Part shown: positions 8,094 to 15,972 of the stretch, one piece after another
Layout of the letters: each line of letters starts with the position of its first letter
Position numbering within the stretch: position 1 is the first letter of the stretch
NCBI RefSeq assembly: GCF_015555045.1
Contig: NZ_JADNJQ010000020.1
Span: 1-40,719 of the forward strand
Direction of reading: 5' to 3'
Length of the DNA: 40,719 bases
DNA from: Collinsella aerofaciens
GTDB lineage: Bacteria; Actinomycetota; Coriobacteriia; Coriobacteriales; Coriobacteriaceae
Notes under the pieces: generated by a model
What the model saw: only the letters and a program-made list of their open reading frames with translations
The model's database searches: none
Told to the model about the DNA's origin: nothing
Made by a program: the position numbers and the translations under genes

Positions 8094-8400
8094 GTCCACC
8101 TCGTTCCAGCGCGGTCCGCGCAACGCGCCCGTTGTCCTAACTCTACACCGTGGCGGGCGGGGTGTCTGTTGGATGCGGAATCCGATAGGGCGGATGACGC
8201 GGGAGCAAATGCAAATCACAGGCTCAATTCCATCCCGCGAGAATATGATGCACCAGTTCCTTCAAATGTGACGAAACTGTGAAGCACGAGAGCGTGAATT
8301 TCAAAAAATACGCTGGTCGCCAATGTTGCGCAACAGAATTCAAAAATCGACAGCTACCGTTTGATACGTATGGATACATCCGTGTCAAAGGGAGAAAGCC
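8094..8400. promoter_or_regulatory. Divergent intergenic region upstream of the surface protein gene
   Basis: No gene seen. It contains a perfect 12-bp palindrome TGTTGCGCAACA (8324-8335) and a near-repeat of AATTTCAAAAAATACG (about 8297) as AATTCAAAAATCGAC (about 8337). These AT-rich blocks lie 55-105 bases before the start codon and could hold the promoter and a regulator site. No convincing -35/-10 pair was fixed. The binding site GGGAGAAAG sits just before ATG 8401. Confidence 0.4.
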
Positions 8401-11400
8401 ATGGCAAACTACAGTCCACAACACTTTGAGCCTCGGGCCAAGACTGTCAACGTCAAGGGCGTTGCTAACCGCGCCGTCGCAACCGTTTTGACGGCGGGCC
8501 TCATCGCTCAGCCGCTCATGTCGCCGCTGGCGGCAATCGCCGCACCGTCAACCGATAACGGCGATTCTGTTCAGGGGGGGGGTAGTTCTGTAGAGAATAC
8601 CGTTGCCGCCGGTAACCAAGCGGTCGTAAAGACGGCTGCCCAGCTGGCCGAGGAGTCGGCAAAACAGCTCAAGGACGCTCAGGCCGCCTACGATGCCGCC
8701 CAGAAGAAGGCCGACGCGGCGGGCCAGTCTCAAAAGCAGGCACAGCAGCAAAAGAATCAGGCCTCGCAGGCCGTGACCGATAACGCCGCCGAGCAGAACG
8801 AGGCCGAGGTAGCCGCGCTTCAGGAGAAGATCGATGAGCTTAAGGCAGCCGTCGAAAAGACCGAGCAGCAGCAGAAGAAGCTGGGCGACCTGAACGATCA
8901 GCTCGAACAGGCCAACAAGAGTGTCGAGGATAAGACCCAGGCGCTCAAGGACGCCAAGGCAAAGCAGGATGAGGCCAAGAAGGCCCTCGATGATGCCCAG
9001 GCCAAGCTCGAGGCCATGGGTATGGACGAGTACGAGGCCGCCAAGAAGGCCGTCGAGGACGCACAGGCAAAGCTCGATGACGCCAATAAGGTCGTTGCTA
9101 CTGCACAGGCCAATCTGGACCAGGCCAAGGCTGCCGAGGCCAGCGCCCAGCAGGAAAAGCAGAATACCGAGGCAGCTTTGACGACTGCCCAGGCCAAGAA
9201 GCAGGAGACTGCCGCTGCTCTCGCAGCCGCAACCACCGCGCGCGATAACGCCCAGCAGAAGTTCAACCAGGCGCAGGCCGCGCTCGATGCTGCCGTCTCG
9301 GGTACGGGTGTTGACCTGAGTGCGCTTGAGGCCGCCATGAACGCTGCTGCTGGTGAGCTCAAGACCGCGCAGACGGAGCTCAATGCCGCGACGGATGCCG
9401 ACGCTACCGCCCAGGCGAACCTGCAGGCGGCCCAGAATACCGCCACCGCCGCGCAGGAGAAGGCCAACGCCGCCAACGCTGCCGTGGCATCTGCCCAGTC
9501 TGCATACGATGCGGCAAACAAGGAGTACAAGGACGCGGCCAGTAAGCGTGACGCCGCGAAGACGGCATACGAGCAGGCCCAGCAGACCGAGGCCGACAAG
9601 AAGGCTGAGTACGACCGACTCGTCGAGATTCGTCAGCAGAAGAGCAACGAGTTCGATCAGGCTCGTGCTGAAGTAACCGACGCGCACAATGCATACGACG
9701 CCGCAAACGCCGAGGTCGAGAAGCTTAACCAGCAGATTGCCGACCTCAAGTCGAACATGACCGTAGACCAGAATGTCATCAACCAGGGTATGTTCGGCTT
9801 CATGAACTACATCATCGGCGGCAGCCAGTTCACGGCCACGCAGAAAAAGAATGCCCAGGAAGCCGCATCGATGCTGACCGGTGCCGCTGACAAGGCCGAA
9901 TGGTATGACAAGTACGTCGATCAGGACATGTCTCGCGACACCAATCCGCTTTCCTTGGAGCAGATGCGCAACGCCCTGACCTACCTCGATACCCAGAACA
10001 ACCTCCGCAAGGCGAACGGTCAGTCGGAGCTCAGCGTCAGCCTCCGCATGACTGCGGCAGCCGCACTTAATACATCATATTCATCGAACATCTGGGGACA
10101 CTCGAACTGCTATTTCGATCAAGGTGAGAACCTTGCGGGCGGCGGCGGAGCATACACCGGAGGCGAAACCGAGGATACCCTCGGCTGGCCATATACCGGT
10201 CTCTACACCCAGGAGAAAGAGGCATTCGATAAGTACGTTGCACAGTATGGCGACGAACTCGGCAGCCACCGATATGATTCCTACTATATCTACCAGCACT
10301 ACAACAGCATCTACCATGAGTGCGGACACTATCTCAATATCATCGATGCCGGTGCGAAGGCTATCGGCATCGCAACTGGTAGCGGTAAGAACACCGATTC
10401 CGAGGTAACCATTTTCGACTATAGTGGAAGCACGGGGCAGAAGGACTTTACTGTCTCCGAGTTCAAGAAGCTCGTCACCGACTATATCGATTCTGCTTAC
10501 AATGCAGGCGGCACTCAGGAGCAGAAGGAGCAGCTGAAGCAGCTACAGAATAAGCTGGCGGAGGCGCAGAAGAACTTCGGGACTGCCGGAACGGCTTATT
10601 CTGACGCATTGGATAAGCAAGAAAGCTCTCGCGACGCCTATACCGCGGCCGACACGAACATGAACACCGCCAAGGGCGAGTATGAGAAGGCTAAGTCCGG
10701 TACCGCCGCCGCGAAGACGGCATACGACGCCGCGAAGGACGCACTCGGCGGAATCGACATCGAGTCCCTCAAGCAGAACCTCGATGCCGCCAAGGCCGAG
10801 GCCGCTACTGCCCAGGCGGCTCTCGATAAGGCAAACGCCACGCTTGCTGGCAGTAAGACGAAGGCAGCCGAGGCCGCTGCTCACAAGGCGAAGGCTCGCA
10901 GCGCCCGCGATGCCGCCAAGGCAAAGTCCGAACAGGCCAATGAGGCGTATGACAACGCTACCGCTTCGGTCAAGGACCTTGCCGCCAAGTGCGATGCCGC
11001 CAAGACGGATCTTGCGAACAAGCAGGGCACGCTTAACGATGCCAAGAAGGCCGACGACACTGCCCAGGCTGGCGTTGACAAGGCTCAGGCCGCAGATGTG
11101 CACGCCGCGACCGCTCTTTCGGGCGCCAAGCAGGCAGTTGCCGCCAAGACGCAGACCCTGTCCGACGCACAGGCGAAGGCCAAGGCTGCCGAGGGCGAAC
11201 TGGCCGGCGCAAACAAGGCCTTCGAGCGCTTCGCTGGAGCCCAGAAGGCGGTCGACGACGCCAAGGCCGCCTATGACGCCGCCGTCGCCGGTGTCGCCGA
11301 TGCCCAGAAGCAGCTCGAGGCCGCCAACGAAGCCGTCGTCGATGCGACCTTCGAGATCGTCGAGGCCAAGGCCGAGCTTGCCAACGACGAGGCGCTCAAG

Positions 11401-11856
11401 GCCGATCTTGAGGCTGTCGACCACAAGGCATCCCTTGCCGCGGGCACGACGGGCAACGAGAAGCTGGTCAAGCTGAACGCTGCCTACGCTCGCTATAAGG
11501 CCGCCGTCGATGCCGCCGCTGGCCTCAAGGCTGCTCTGAGCGATGCCGATGCCAAGCTGTCCGATGCCAACGACGCCTATGCCGCCGCGCTTGCCGAGCT
11601 CGGAGATGCCAAGGATGCCCTGGCTGCCGCTCAGGCCGAGTACGACAAGTATCATCCCAAGGCTGAGCCGCAGGCCAAGCCTCAGGTTGCGCAGGCTGCT
11701 GCAAAGGCCCCCGTTGCCAAGAAACAGGCTGCGCCTGCCGCGCTCGCCCAGACTGGCGACAATTCCGCGCTTGCGGGCGAGGTGTTCGTCATCGGCGGTG
11801 TGACGCTCGTGGCAGCGGGCGTGACGCTGGGCGATCGTCGTCGCAAGCAGATGTAG
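8401..11856 (+). CDS. Sortase-anchored coiled-coil surface protein with central CAP domain
   Basis: A 1151-residue cell-wall protein. Residues 1-48 are a signal peptide (hydrophobic stretch AVATVLTAGLIAQPLMSPL, cleavage likely after AAIAA). Codons 58-61 contain a run of nine G. Residues about 75-455 and 690-1095 are long Ala/Lys/Glu/Asp-rich heptad-type coiled coils. Between them, residues about 512-665 form a CAP/SCP-like domain (WGHSNCYFDQGENLAGG and HECGHYLNIIDAGAKAIG motifs). A short Lys/Pro/Ala linker leads to the sorting signal LAQTG (1115-1119), a hydrophobic helix and the tail GDRRRKQM. The two coils would lift the CAP domain from the wall, suggesting an adhesin or host-interaction factor; binding partner unknown. 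Expression is probably phase-variable. It is monocistronic with its own terminator. Confidence 0.85.
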   Translation: MANYSPQHFEPRAKTVNVKGVANRAVATVLTAGLIAQPLMSPLAAIAAPSTDNGDSVQGGGSSVENTVAAGNQAVVKTAAQLAEESAKQLKDAQAAYDAAQKKADAAGQSQKQAQQQKNQASQAVTDNAAEQNEAEVAALQEKIDELKAAVEKTEQQQKKLGDLNDQLEQANKSVEDKTQALKDAKAKQDEAKKALDDAQAKLEAMGMDEYEAAKKAVEDAQAKLDDANKVVATAQANLDQAKAAEASAQQEKQNTEAALTTAQAKKQETAAALAAATTARDNAQQKFNQAQAALDAAVSGTGVDLSALEAAMNAAAGELKTAQTELNAATDADATAQANLQAAQNTATAAQEKANAANAAVASAQSAYDAANKEYKDAASKRDAAKTAYEQAQQTEADKKAEYDRLVEIRQQKSNEFDQARAEVTDAHNAYDAANAEVEKLNQQIADLKSNMTVDQNVINQGMFGFMNYIIGGSQFTATQKKNAQEAASMLTGAADKAEWYDKYVDQDMSRDTNPLSLEQMRNALTYLDTQNNLRKANGQSELSVSLRMTAAAALNTSYSSNIWGHSNCYFDQGENLAGGGGAYTGGETEDTLGWPYTGLYTQEKEAFDKYVAQYGDELGSHRYDSYYIYQHYNSIYHECGHYLNIIDAGAKAIGIATGSGKNTDSEVTIFDYSGSTGQKDFTVSEFKKLVTDYIDSAYNAGGTQEQKEQLKQLQNKLAEAQKNFGTAGTAYSDALDKQESSRDAYTAADTNMNTAKGEYEKAKSGTAAAKTAYDAAKDALGGIDIESLKQNLDAAKAEAATAQAALDKANATLAGSKTKAAEAAAHKAKARSARDAAKAKSEQANEAYDNATASVKDLAAKCDAAKTDLANKQGTLNDAKKADDTAQAGVDKAQAADVHAATALSGAKQAVAAKTQTLSDAQAKAKAAEGELAGANKAFERFAGAQKAVDDAKAAYDAAVAGVADAQKQLEAANEAVVDATFEIVEAKAELANDEALKADLEAVDHKASLAAGTTGNEKLVKLNAAYARYKAAVDAAAGLKAALSDADAKLSDANDAYAAALAELGDAKDALAAAQAEYDKYHPKAEPQAKPQVAQAAAKAPVAKKQAAPAALAQTGDNSALAGEVFVIGGVTLVAAGVTLGDRRRKQM
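8574..8582 (+). repeat. G9 homopolymer inside the surface protein gene
   Basis: Nine consecutive G follow codon CA of Gln58. The frame as sequenced gives Gln-Gly-Gly-Gly-Ser-Ser. Loss of one G reads into TAG six codons after Gln58, and gain of one G reaches TAG four codons after it. It is the only such long G-run noticed in the window's coding regions. Confidence 0.85.
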
Positions 11857-11925
11857 CGTTTCGAGCGTAGATTCTGCAACGAACTTCGGTTCATAGCAGG
11901 AACGCTTCGATAGCTTAACCGATAA

Positions 11926-11965
11926 GGCCGGCGCGCTGTTAAACGCAGCGCGCCGGCCTTTCTTT
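11926..11965 (+). terminator. Intrinsic terminator of the surface protein gene
   Basis: A perfect 13-bp GC-rich stem (11926-11938 with 11946-11958), 7-nt loop, then TTTCTTT. Confidence 0.9.
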
Positions 11966-11976
11966 GTTTCGATATC

Positions 11977-12016
11977 AAAAAGCCCGGTCAGCAGCCGCAG
12001 AAGCTACCGACCGGGC
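11977..12016 (-). terminator. Intrinsic terminator of the OPT transporter gene
   Basis: Perfect 8-bp stem GCCCGGTC (11982-11989) with GACCGGGC (12009-12016). The A5 run at 11977-11981 gives U5 on the minus strand. It abuts the opposite-strand terminator of the surface gene. Confidence 0.85.
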
Positions 12017-12057
12017 AAGCCGTAGGCAATATGGTTGCTGTCGAGCAGCTGCTCGAC

Positions 12058-13761
12058 TTAGCCCAGCAGGCTTAAGCCCACGGAGACAAACGCCAGGATA
12101 ACGCCGACGATGGACTCGCCGCCGAGCAGGCCGCTGGCAACGACCAGACCCTGTTCCTGGAAGGCGGCGTCCTTGGCAGCTCTCTCCTCGTCGGAAAGAC
12201 CAGCGGTGGCGTCGCGGTGGGCGGACCACTTGTCGTAGGCGAGCTTGACGCAGGAGCCCAGGAATGCCGTGAGTGACATGTAGAACGGCAGGTACACGCC
12301 CAGGCCGATCATCATGGCCGGAATGCCGAGCCAGTACATGACGATGCCGGCGATAAAGCCGCCAACGAACCACGGCACGCTCGGGATGCCCGAGACCATG
12401 GTGGCGACGACGCTTGCCTGCGCGGCAACAAAGCTCTTGTCGGGGCCAAAGGCGTCCGGGCCATAGGCGGTGACGAGCGCGACCATGACGGCTGCGGCGA
12501 CCAGGGCGCCCACGATGCCGCCGATGGCTTGGCCGATCCATTGCGCACGCGGGTTGGTGCCCAGCACGGCGCCGGCCTTAAAGTCGTTCATGACGTCGCC
12601 CGCAAGGCCGCACGCCACGGCAACGATGCCGGCGATAAAGAACAGCTTGACCTGAGCGATCTGTGCGAAGGCAGCCACGATGAGCATAACGATGAGGCCA
12701 AAGATTTCCATGGGGTCGATACCCGTCTGGCCGCAGCTCTGCGCGCTCATGATGGTGGTGACAAAGGTGAACAACGTGACGATGACGGCCGGAACGGGGC
12801 CAAGGTCGAGCGCGATGGCAACGATTACGGCGATGGCGGCAGCGCCCAGGCCGATGATGCCGGCGTCGAGCTTAAGAGAGCCCGAGATAAGCGACTGCTC
12901 GTCGGTGTCGGTGGAGCTGTCGGCGGCAAGACCGCGGACGATACCGGCGACCTGCGGCAGGATGTCCTTGAGGACGACGGCGACGCCAAAGCCCATCATA
13001 AGACCCATACCGAGGGATTTGACGATACCCTGCGCGGTCACAATATCGAACAGGCCAGCAGCGGTGCCGCCAACGATGATGCCAAAGTTGCCCAGCAGCG
13101 CGCCGGCAAACCAGAAGGCGACGGGGGCGAAGCCCACGAGGAAGCCGATGGACAGCAGCATGGGCGAGTTGTAGATGGCAAAGGTCACGCCGGGGATATT
13201 GAGCGTGCACAGCATACTGGGCACCACGCCCAGGGCGTCGCGCAGCACGCTGTAGATGCCTGCGATGGCCATGGAGCCAAAGAGCTGCTTACCGGTCTTG
13301 CCGCCGGCCTCGGTAGCACGTAGAGTCTGGGCAGCGGCGTTGCCGGTGGGGAACTCCAGCGCGGCGTCCACGATAAAGTGACGGTGGATGAGCGCTGTCG
13401 CTAGAAGGCCCAAGATGGTGCCGGCGAGCGCCACGATAAACATGTCGAGCCAGCTGATCTGGTCGGCATAGCCCAACATCCAGGCGCCCGGGATGGTAAA
13501 CGCCAGGCCGCCGGCGACCATGGCGCCCGCAGACATGATGGTGTGGGTGACGTTGGCCTCGTTGAGGCTGGCGTTGCCCATGAGCTTAAGGAAGAACAGC
13601 GAAATGACGGCAGCGAAAATGATCGGCCAGGGGAGGGCGCCCATCTTGAGGGCGGTATAGGCCGAGCTTGCCGTGATGATCACGCAGCCAAGGGCGCCGA
13701 TGACGACGCCGCGCAGCGTGAGTTGACCGCGCATCGAGGTGCGGTTCGAGGGATTGCTCAT
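12058..13761 (-). CDS. OPT family oligopeptide transporter
   Basis: A 567-residue multi-pass membrane protein of the oligopeptide transporter (OPT/YSL) superfamily, which imports small peptides or metal chelates by proton symport. About 14-15 hydrophobic helices are visible, starting with LRGVVIGALGCVIITASSAYTALKMG. The EANVTHTIMSAGAM and FPTGNAAAQTLRATEAGG segments are typical of bacterial OPT members. A hydrophilic stretch near residues 475-500 (YDKWSAHRDATAGLSDEERAAK) is probably a cytoplasmic loop. The start at 13761 has AAAGGAG upstream. The gene is transcribed alone, away from coaX, with a folded 5' leader and its own terminator. Substrate cannot be told from sequence; peptide uptake would suit an amino-acid-fermenting gut organism. 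Confidence 0.85.
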   Translation of the reverse strand: MSNPSNRTSMRGQLTLRGVVIGALGCVIITASSAYTALKMGALPWPIIFAAVISLFFLKLMGNASLNEANVTHTIMSAGAMVAGGLAFTIPGAWMLGYADQISWLDMFIVALAGTILGLLATALIHRHFIVDAALEFPTGNAAAQTLRATEAGGKTGKQLFGSMAIAGIYSVLRDALGVVPSMLCTLNIPGVTFAIYNSPMLLSIGFLVGFAPVAFWFAGALLGNFGIIVGGTAAGLFDIVTAQGIVKSLGMGLMMGFGVAVVLKDILPQVAGIVRGLAADSSTDTDEQSLISGSLKLDAGIIGLGAAAIAVIVAIALDLGPVPAVIVTLFTFVTTIMSAQSCGQTGIDPMEIFGLIVMLIVAAFAQIAQVKLFFIAGIVAVACGLAGDVMNDFKAGAVLGTNPRAQWIGQAIGGIVGALVAAAVMVALVTAYGPDAFGPDKSFVAAQASVVATMVSGIPSVPWFVGGFIAGIVMYWLGIPAMMIGLGVYLPFYMSLTAFLGSCVKLAYDKWSAHRDATAGLSDEERAAKDAAFQEQGLVVASGLLGGESIVGVILAFVSVGLSLLG

Positions 13762-13785
13762 ATAGAACTCCTTTGCGTATATCCG

Positions 13786-13824
13786 CTTCCCCCGGGAGCG
13801 CCGCTACGGATACGGCGCGGGAAG
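13786..13824 (-). promoter_or_regulatory. Hairpin in the 5' leader of the OPT gene
   Basis: On the minus strand CTTCCC-GCGCCG pairs with CGGCGC and GGGAAG further on, with a 6-nt bulge. It lies 25 bases before the start codon, just upstream of the ribosome binding site. It may stabilise or regulate the mRNA; no known riboswitch is recognised. Confidence 0.4.
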
Positions 13825-13871
13825 TCGGGTTACCAAGGGCCGCCGCGTGAGCTCGCAAACGACCGCGCACC

Positions 13872-13926
13872 AGTATAGCCGCAAGCTAGTCATTTTGGGA
13901 TGACTGGTTTAGGTAGGCGATATACT
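13872..13926. promoter_or_regulatory. Divergent OPT/coaX promoter region with operator-like dyad
   Basis: A -10-like TATACT faces left at 13872-13877 and another faces right at 13921-13926. Between them lies a perfect dyad AGTCAT (13888-13893), TTTGGG, ATGACT (13900-13905). The -35 boxes are poor for both, which would suit an activator, though this is inference. Confidence 0.4.
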
Positions 13927-13953
13927 GCTGGGCAGACGAAAGGAGCGCCGACG

Positions 13954-14805
13954 ATGCTTAATGGGTGCGCATATATATTGACGGTCGACGTGGGCAACAC
14001 GTCCATTCGCTTTGGCCTGTTTGCCGAGGATTCGGCCGCGGCACAGGAATGTCCGCTTGCGACGTGCGAGATCACGACGCCGTCGAGCACCACAGCCGAC
14101 GAGGCGCGCATGCGTCTCGTGCAGGTCATGGCTGCACTGGCGGCCGATGCGGGCATGCCGGGCGCGCTTGTGCCCGCGGCTGCTGTGCTGAGCTGCGTGG
14201 TCCCGGCGCTCGAGCGCCCGTGGAAAGCGGCGCTTTCCCGCACCTGCACGGGGCGCGTGCTCACGGTGGGGCCGGGACTTAAGACCGGCATGCCCGTGCA
14301 CTACGACGATCCGGCCGAGATTGGTCCCGACCGCATCGCCGACGCCGTGGCGGCCCGTGCCGTCTACGGCTCTCCGTGCATCGTGATTGACCTGGGCACC
14401 ACGACCAATATCGAGGTCATCGACGCGCGCGGTACCTTTGTGGGCGGCGTCATCGCGCCGGGTCTGGCGCTTGGCGCCCGTTCGCTTTCGGCGGCCGCGG
14501 CGCGTTTGCCTCAGGTCGAGCCCTCGGCGCCCACGCATGTGATCGGCCGCAACACGCGCGAGGCTATGCGCTCGGGCGTGGTCTTGGGCGAGGTGGCCCG
14601 CATCGACGGCATGCTCGACATGGTGCTCGCCGAGATGCGCGCGACCAAGGCCGCGGGGGAGGGCGACGTGCCCATCGTCATTACCGGCGACGACGCCGAG
14701 GCGCTCGCGTTGCTGGTCGGCCATAGCCTGACGGTTGACGACGCGCTGACGTTGCGGGGTCTCGCCGAGCTCTACCGCATCAACCAAAAGCCCCGCCGCG
14801 TGTAA
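13954..14805 (+). CDS. coaX: Type III pantothenate kinase
   Basis: A 283-residue cytoplasmic kinase that phosphorylates pantothenate, the first step of coenzyme A synthesis. The ASKHA-fold phosphate-binding motif VDVGNTSIRFGLF is at residues 11-23, the GPDRIADAVAA motif near 125-135, and the second nucleotide motif IDLGTTTNIEVID near 146-158 with the following GGVIAPG. The length suits the family, which usually has 250-270 residues. The start at 13954 is chosen for the AAAGGAG at 13939-13945; an in-frame ATG at 13900 lies before the -10 box and would give a non-family extension. Activation of CoA synthesis fits the acyl-CoA chemistry suggested elsewhere in the window. The stop codon overlaps a hairpin (14804-14842), and the dCMP deaminase gene follows. 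Confidence 0.93.
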   Translation: MLNGCAYILTVDVGNTSIRFGLFAEDSAAAQECPLATCEITTPSSTTADEARMRLVQVMAALAADAGMPGALVPAAAVLSCVVPALERPWKAALSRTCTGRVLTVGPGLKTGMPVHYDDPAEIGPDRIADAVAARAVYGSPCIVIDLGTTTNIEVIDARGTFVGGVIAPGLALGARSLSAAAARLPQVEPSAPTHVIGRNTREAMRSGVVLGEVARIDGMLDMVLAEMRATKAAGEGDVPIVITGDDAEALALLVGHSLTVDDALTLRGLAELYRINQKPRRV

Positions 14806-14842
14806 AGGTGAGGGCGCCGGTGGGACAAACGCCTCCACCTTT
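14804..14842 (+). repeat. Stop-codon-abutting hairpin with GGTGGGACAAA loop
   Basis: Arms AAAGGTG-AG-GGCG (14804-14816) and CGCC-TC-CACCTTT (14830-14842) pair with one mismatch and one wobble. The 13-nt loop CCGGTGGGACAAA carries a GGGACA core like the other hairpins of this type. The left arm starts inside the coaX TAA (14803-14805). No T-run follows, so it is not a classic terminator. Confidence 0.6.
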
Positions 14843-14889
14843 CACCTGCTACAATGGGTCAAACTATTGCGATTACGGAGGTGTCTGCC

Positions 14890-15414
14890 ATGTCGGACGA
14901 TCTTCATCAAACTTCGTCAGGCAAGCGCCTGGACGTCATTAGCTGGGACGAGTTCTTTATGAGCGTGGCCATCGCCGCGCAGCGCCGCAGCAAGGACCCC
15001 AACACGCAGGTGGGTGCGTGCATCGCCAACACCAACCACCGCATCCTTTCGGTGGGTTACAACGGCACACCCTCGGCACTCAACGATGACTTTTTCCCGT
15101 GGGGAACGAGCGACGACCCGCTGCAGGACAAGCACAACTACGTGGTGCATGCCGAGGCAAACGCCGTGCTCAACTACCGCGGCTCGCTCAAAGACCTCGA
15201 GGGTTCCACGGTCTACGTCACGCTGTTCCCGTGCCACGACTGCGCCAAGATCCTGGCGCAGGTGGGCGTGGGCGAGGTCGTCTACCTGGACAATAAGTAT
15301 GCCGACACCGATGACGGCCGTATCAGCCGCCGCATTCTCGACTCCTGCGGCATCAGCTACCGCCAGGTCATCGTCGATGTTCAGATTGGTACCGGGGGAC
15401 AAGCTCAGCAGTAG
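14890..15414 (+). CDS. Deoxycytidylate (dCMP) deaminase, ComEB-like
   Basis: A 174-residue zinc enzyme that converts dCMP to dUMP to feed thymidylate synthesis. The deaminase motifs are intact: HAEANA with zinc ligand His87 and catalytic Glu89, and PCHDC with zinc ligands Cys115 and Cys118. The TQVGACI and GYNGTPS segments bind the nucleotide, as in the ComE operon protein 2 family. The start at 14890 has GGAGG at 14878-14882. An in-frame ATG at 14854 is rejected because it lies within a TACAAT promoter-like -10 (14850-14855) and lacks a binding site. The gene sits between coaX and a NifU-like gene, and its 3' flank holds a perfect 12-bp palindrome and a G-rich repeat on the minus strand. Confidence 0.88.
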   Translation: MSDDLHQTSSGKRLDVISWDEFFMSVAIAAQRRSKDPNTQVGACIANTNHRILSVGYNGTPSALNDDFFPWGTSDDPLQDKHNYVVHAEANAVLNYRGSLKDLEGSTVYVTLFPCHDCAKILAQVGVGEVVYLDNKYADTDDGRISRRILDSCGISYRQVIVDVQIGTGGQAQQ

Positions 15415-15424
15415 TGCGTGCCAA

Positions 15425-15467
15425 CGCCAGCTGGCGGCAAAACAGCCAAAAGAGCCCCGTCCCAAAT
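15425..15467. repeat. Palindrome and G-rich repeat copy after the dCMP deaminase gene
   Basis: A perfect palindrome CGCCAGCTGGCG (15425-15436) lies 10 bases after the stop. Further on, the minus strand carries ATTTGGGACGGGG (15455-15467), one G short of the ATTTGGGGACGGGG at 24328-24341 on the plus strand. Both copies lie 3' of a gene. No T-run makes this a classic terminator. Confidence 0.45.
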
Positions 15468-15584
15468 TGACTACTCGTGAAAGTCGCGTCTGCGCGCATG
15501 GACGGCTCGTGAGCGGGTACATGGCTGTAGTAACATAGCTTCTGTCCGCGGGCGCGCCCGCGTTATTGTGAGAAAGGAGCCCCT

Positions 15585-15863
15585 GTGGCTGTTAACGAAG
15601 AGCTGCTTAAGAAGGTTCTTGAAGAGATTCGCCCCAACCTGCAGGCCGACGGCGGCGACATGGAGTATATAGGCGTTGATGACGAGGGCGTCGTCAAGCT
15701 GGAGCTTCAGGGCGCCTGTGCCGGTTGTCCCATGAGCGCCCTGACGCTTTCCATGGGCATCGAGCGTATCCTCAAGGAGCACGTGCCCGGCGTTACGCGT
15801 GTCGAGCAGGTCAATGCCTCCGGCGAGACCGATGACCTGTACGACGAGTATGCGCCGTTCTAA
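15585..15863 (+). CDS. NifU C-terminal domain (Nfu-type) iron-sulfur scaffold
   Basis: A 92-residue cytoplasmic protein consisting almost wholly of a NifU-like domain. The conserved LQADGGDMEYIGV segment (residues 19-31) and the CxxC pair Cys45-Ala-Gly-Cys48 in LQGACAGCPMSA are present; two such pairs in a dimer hold one 4Fe-4S cluster for transfer to target enzymes. The start is GTG at 15585 with AAAGGAG at 15573-15579, giving MAVNEELLKKVL as in other Nfu proteins. The acidic C-terminus (TDDLYDEYAPF) is lineage-specific. lgt follows about 110 bases later. It could supply clusters to the activase encoded upstream, but that is only inference. Confidence 0.9.
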   Translation: MAVNEELLKKVLEEIRPNLQADGGDMEYIGVDDEGVVKLELQGACAGCPMSALTLSMGIERILKEHVPGVTRVEQVNASGETDDLYDEYAPF

Positions 15864-15912
15864 GAAGTGAAAGCTGCGGGCGATATGCTCCGCATAGACG
15901 TCACGCCCGAAT

Positions 15913-15948
15913 ATGCGGCTGCGAGCGCAAGGCCCGCGGCCGCATTTG
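15913..15948 (+). promoter_or_regulatory. Hairpin between the NifU-like gene and lgt
   Basis: ATGCGGC (15913-15919) pairs with GCCGCAT (15939-15945), 19-nt loop, then TTTG. A weak terminator or processing hairpin just before the lgt ribosome binding site. Confidence 0.35.
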
Positions 15949-15972
15949 TATGTAGGGAGCAGGGGGACCGAT

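Noticed and set aside
8094-8219. Upstream start for the DUF389 protein
   Set aside because: The added 42 residues are an Arg/Pro-rich stretch unlike the family, and GAGGTGG supports the start at 8093.
8638-9720. Repeats in the surface gene as a CRISPR-like or tandem DNA array
   Set aside because: The similarity is at the level of Ala/Lys/Glu-rich heptads; there is no constant DNA unit or spacer pattern.
14854-14889. Earlier ATG for the dCMP deaminase gene
   Set aside because: It lies inside a TACAAT box and has no ribosome binding site; ATG 14890 has GGAGG at the right distance.
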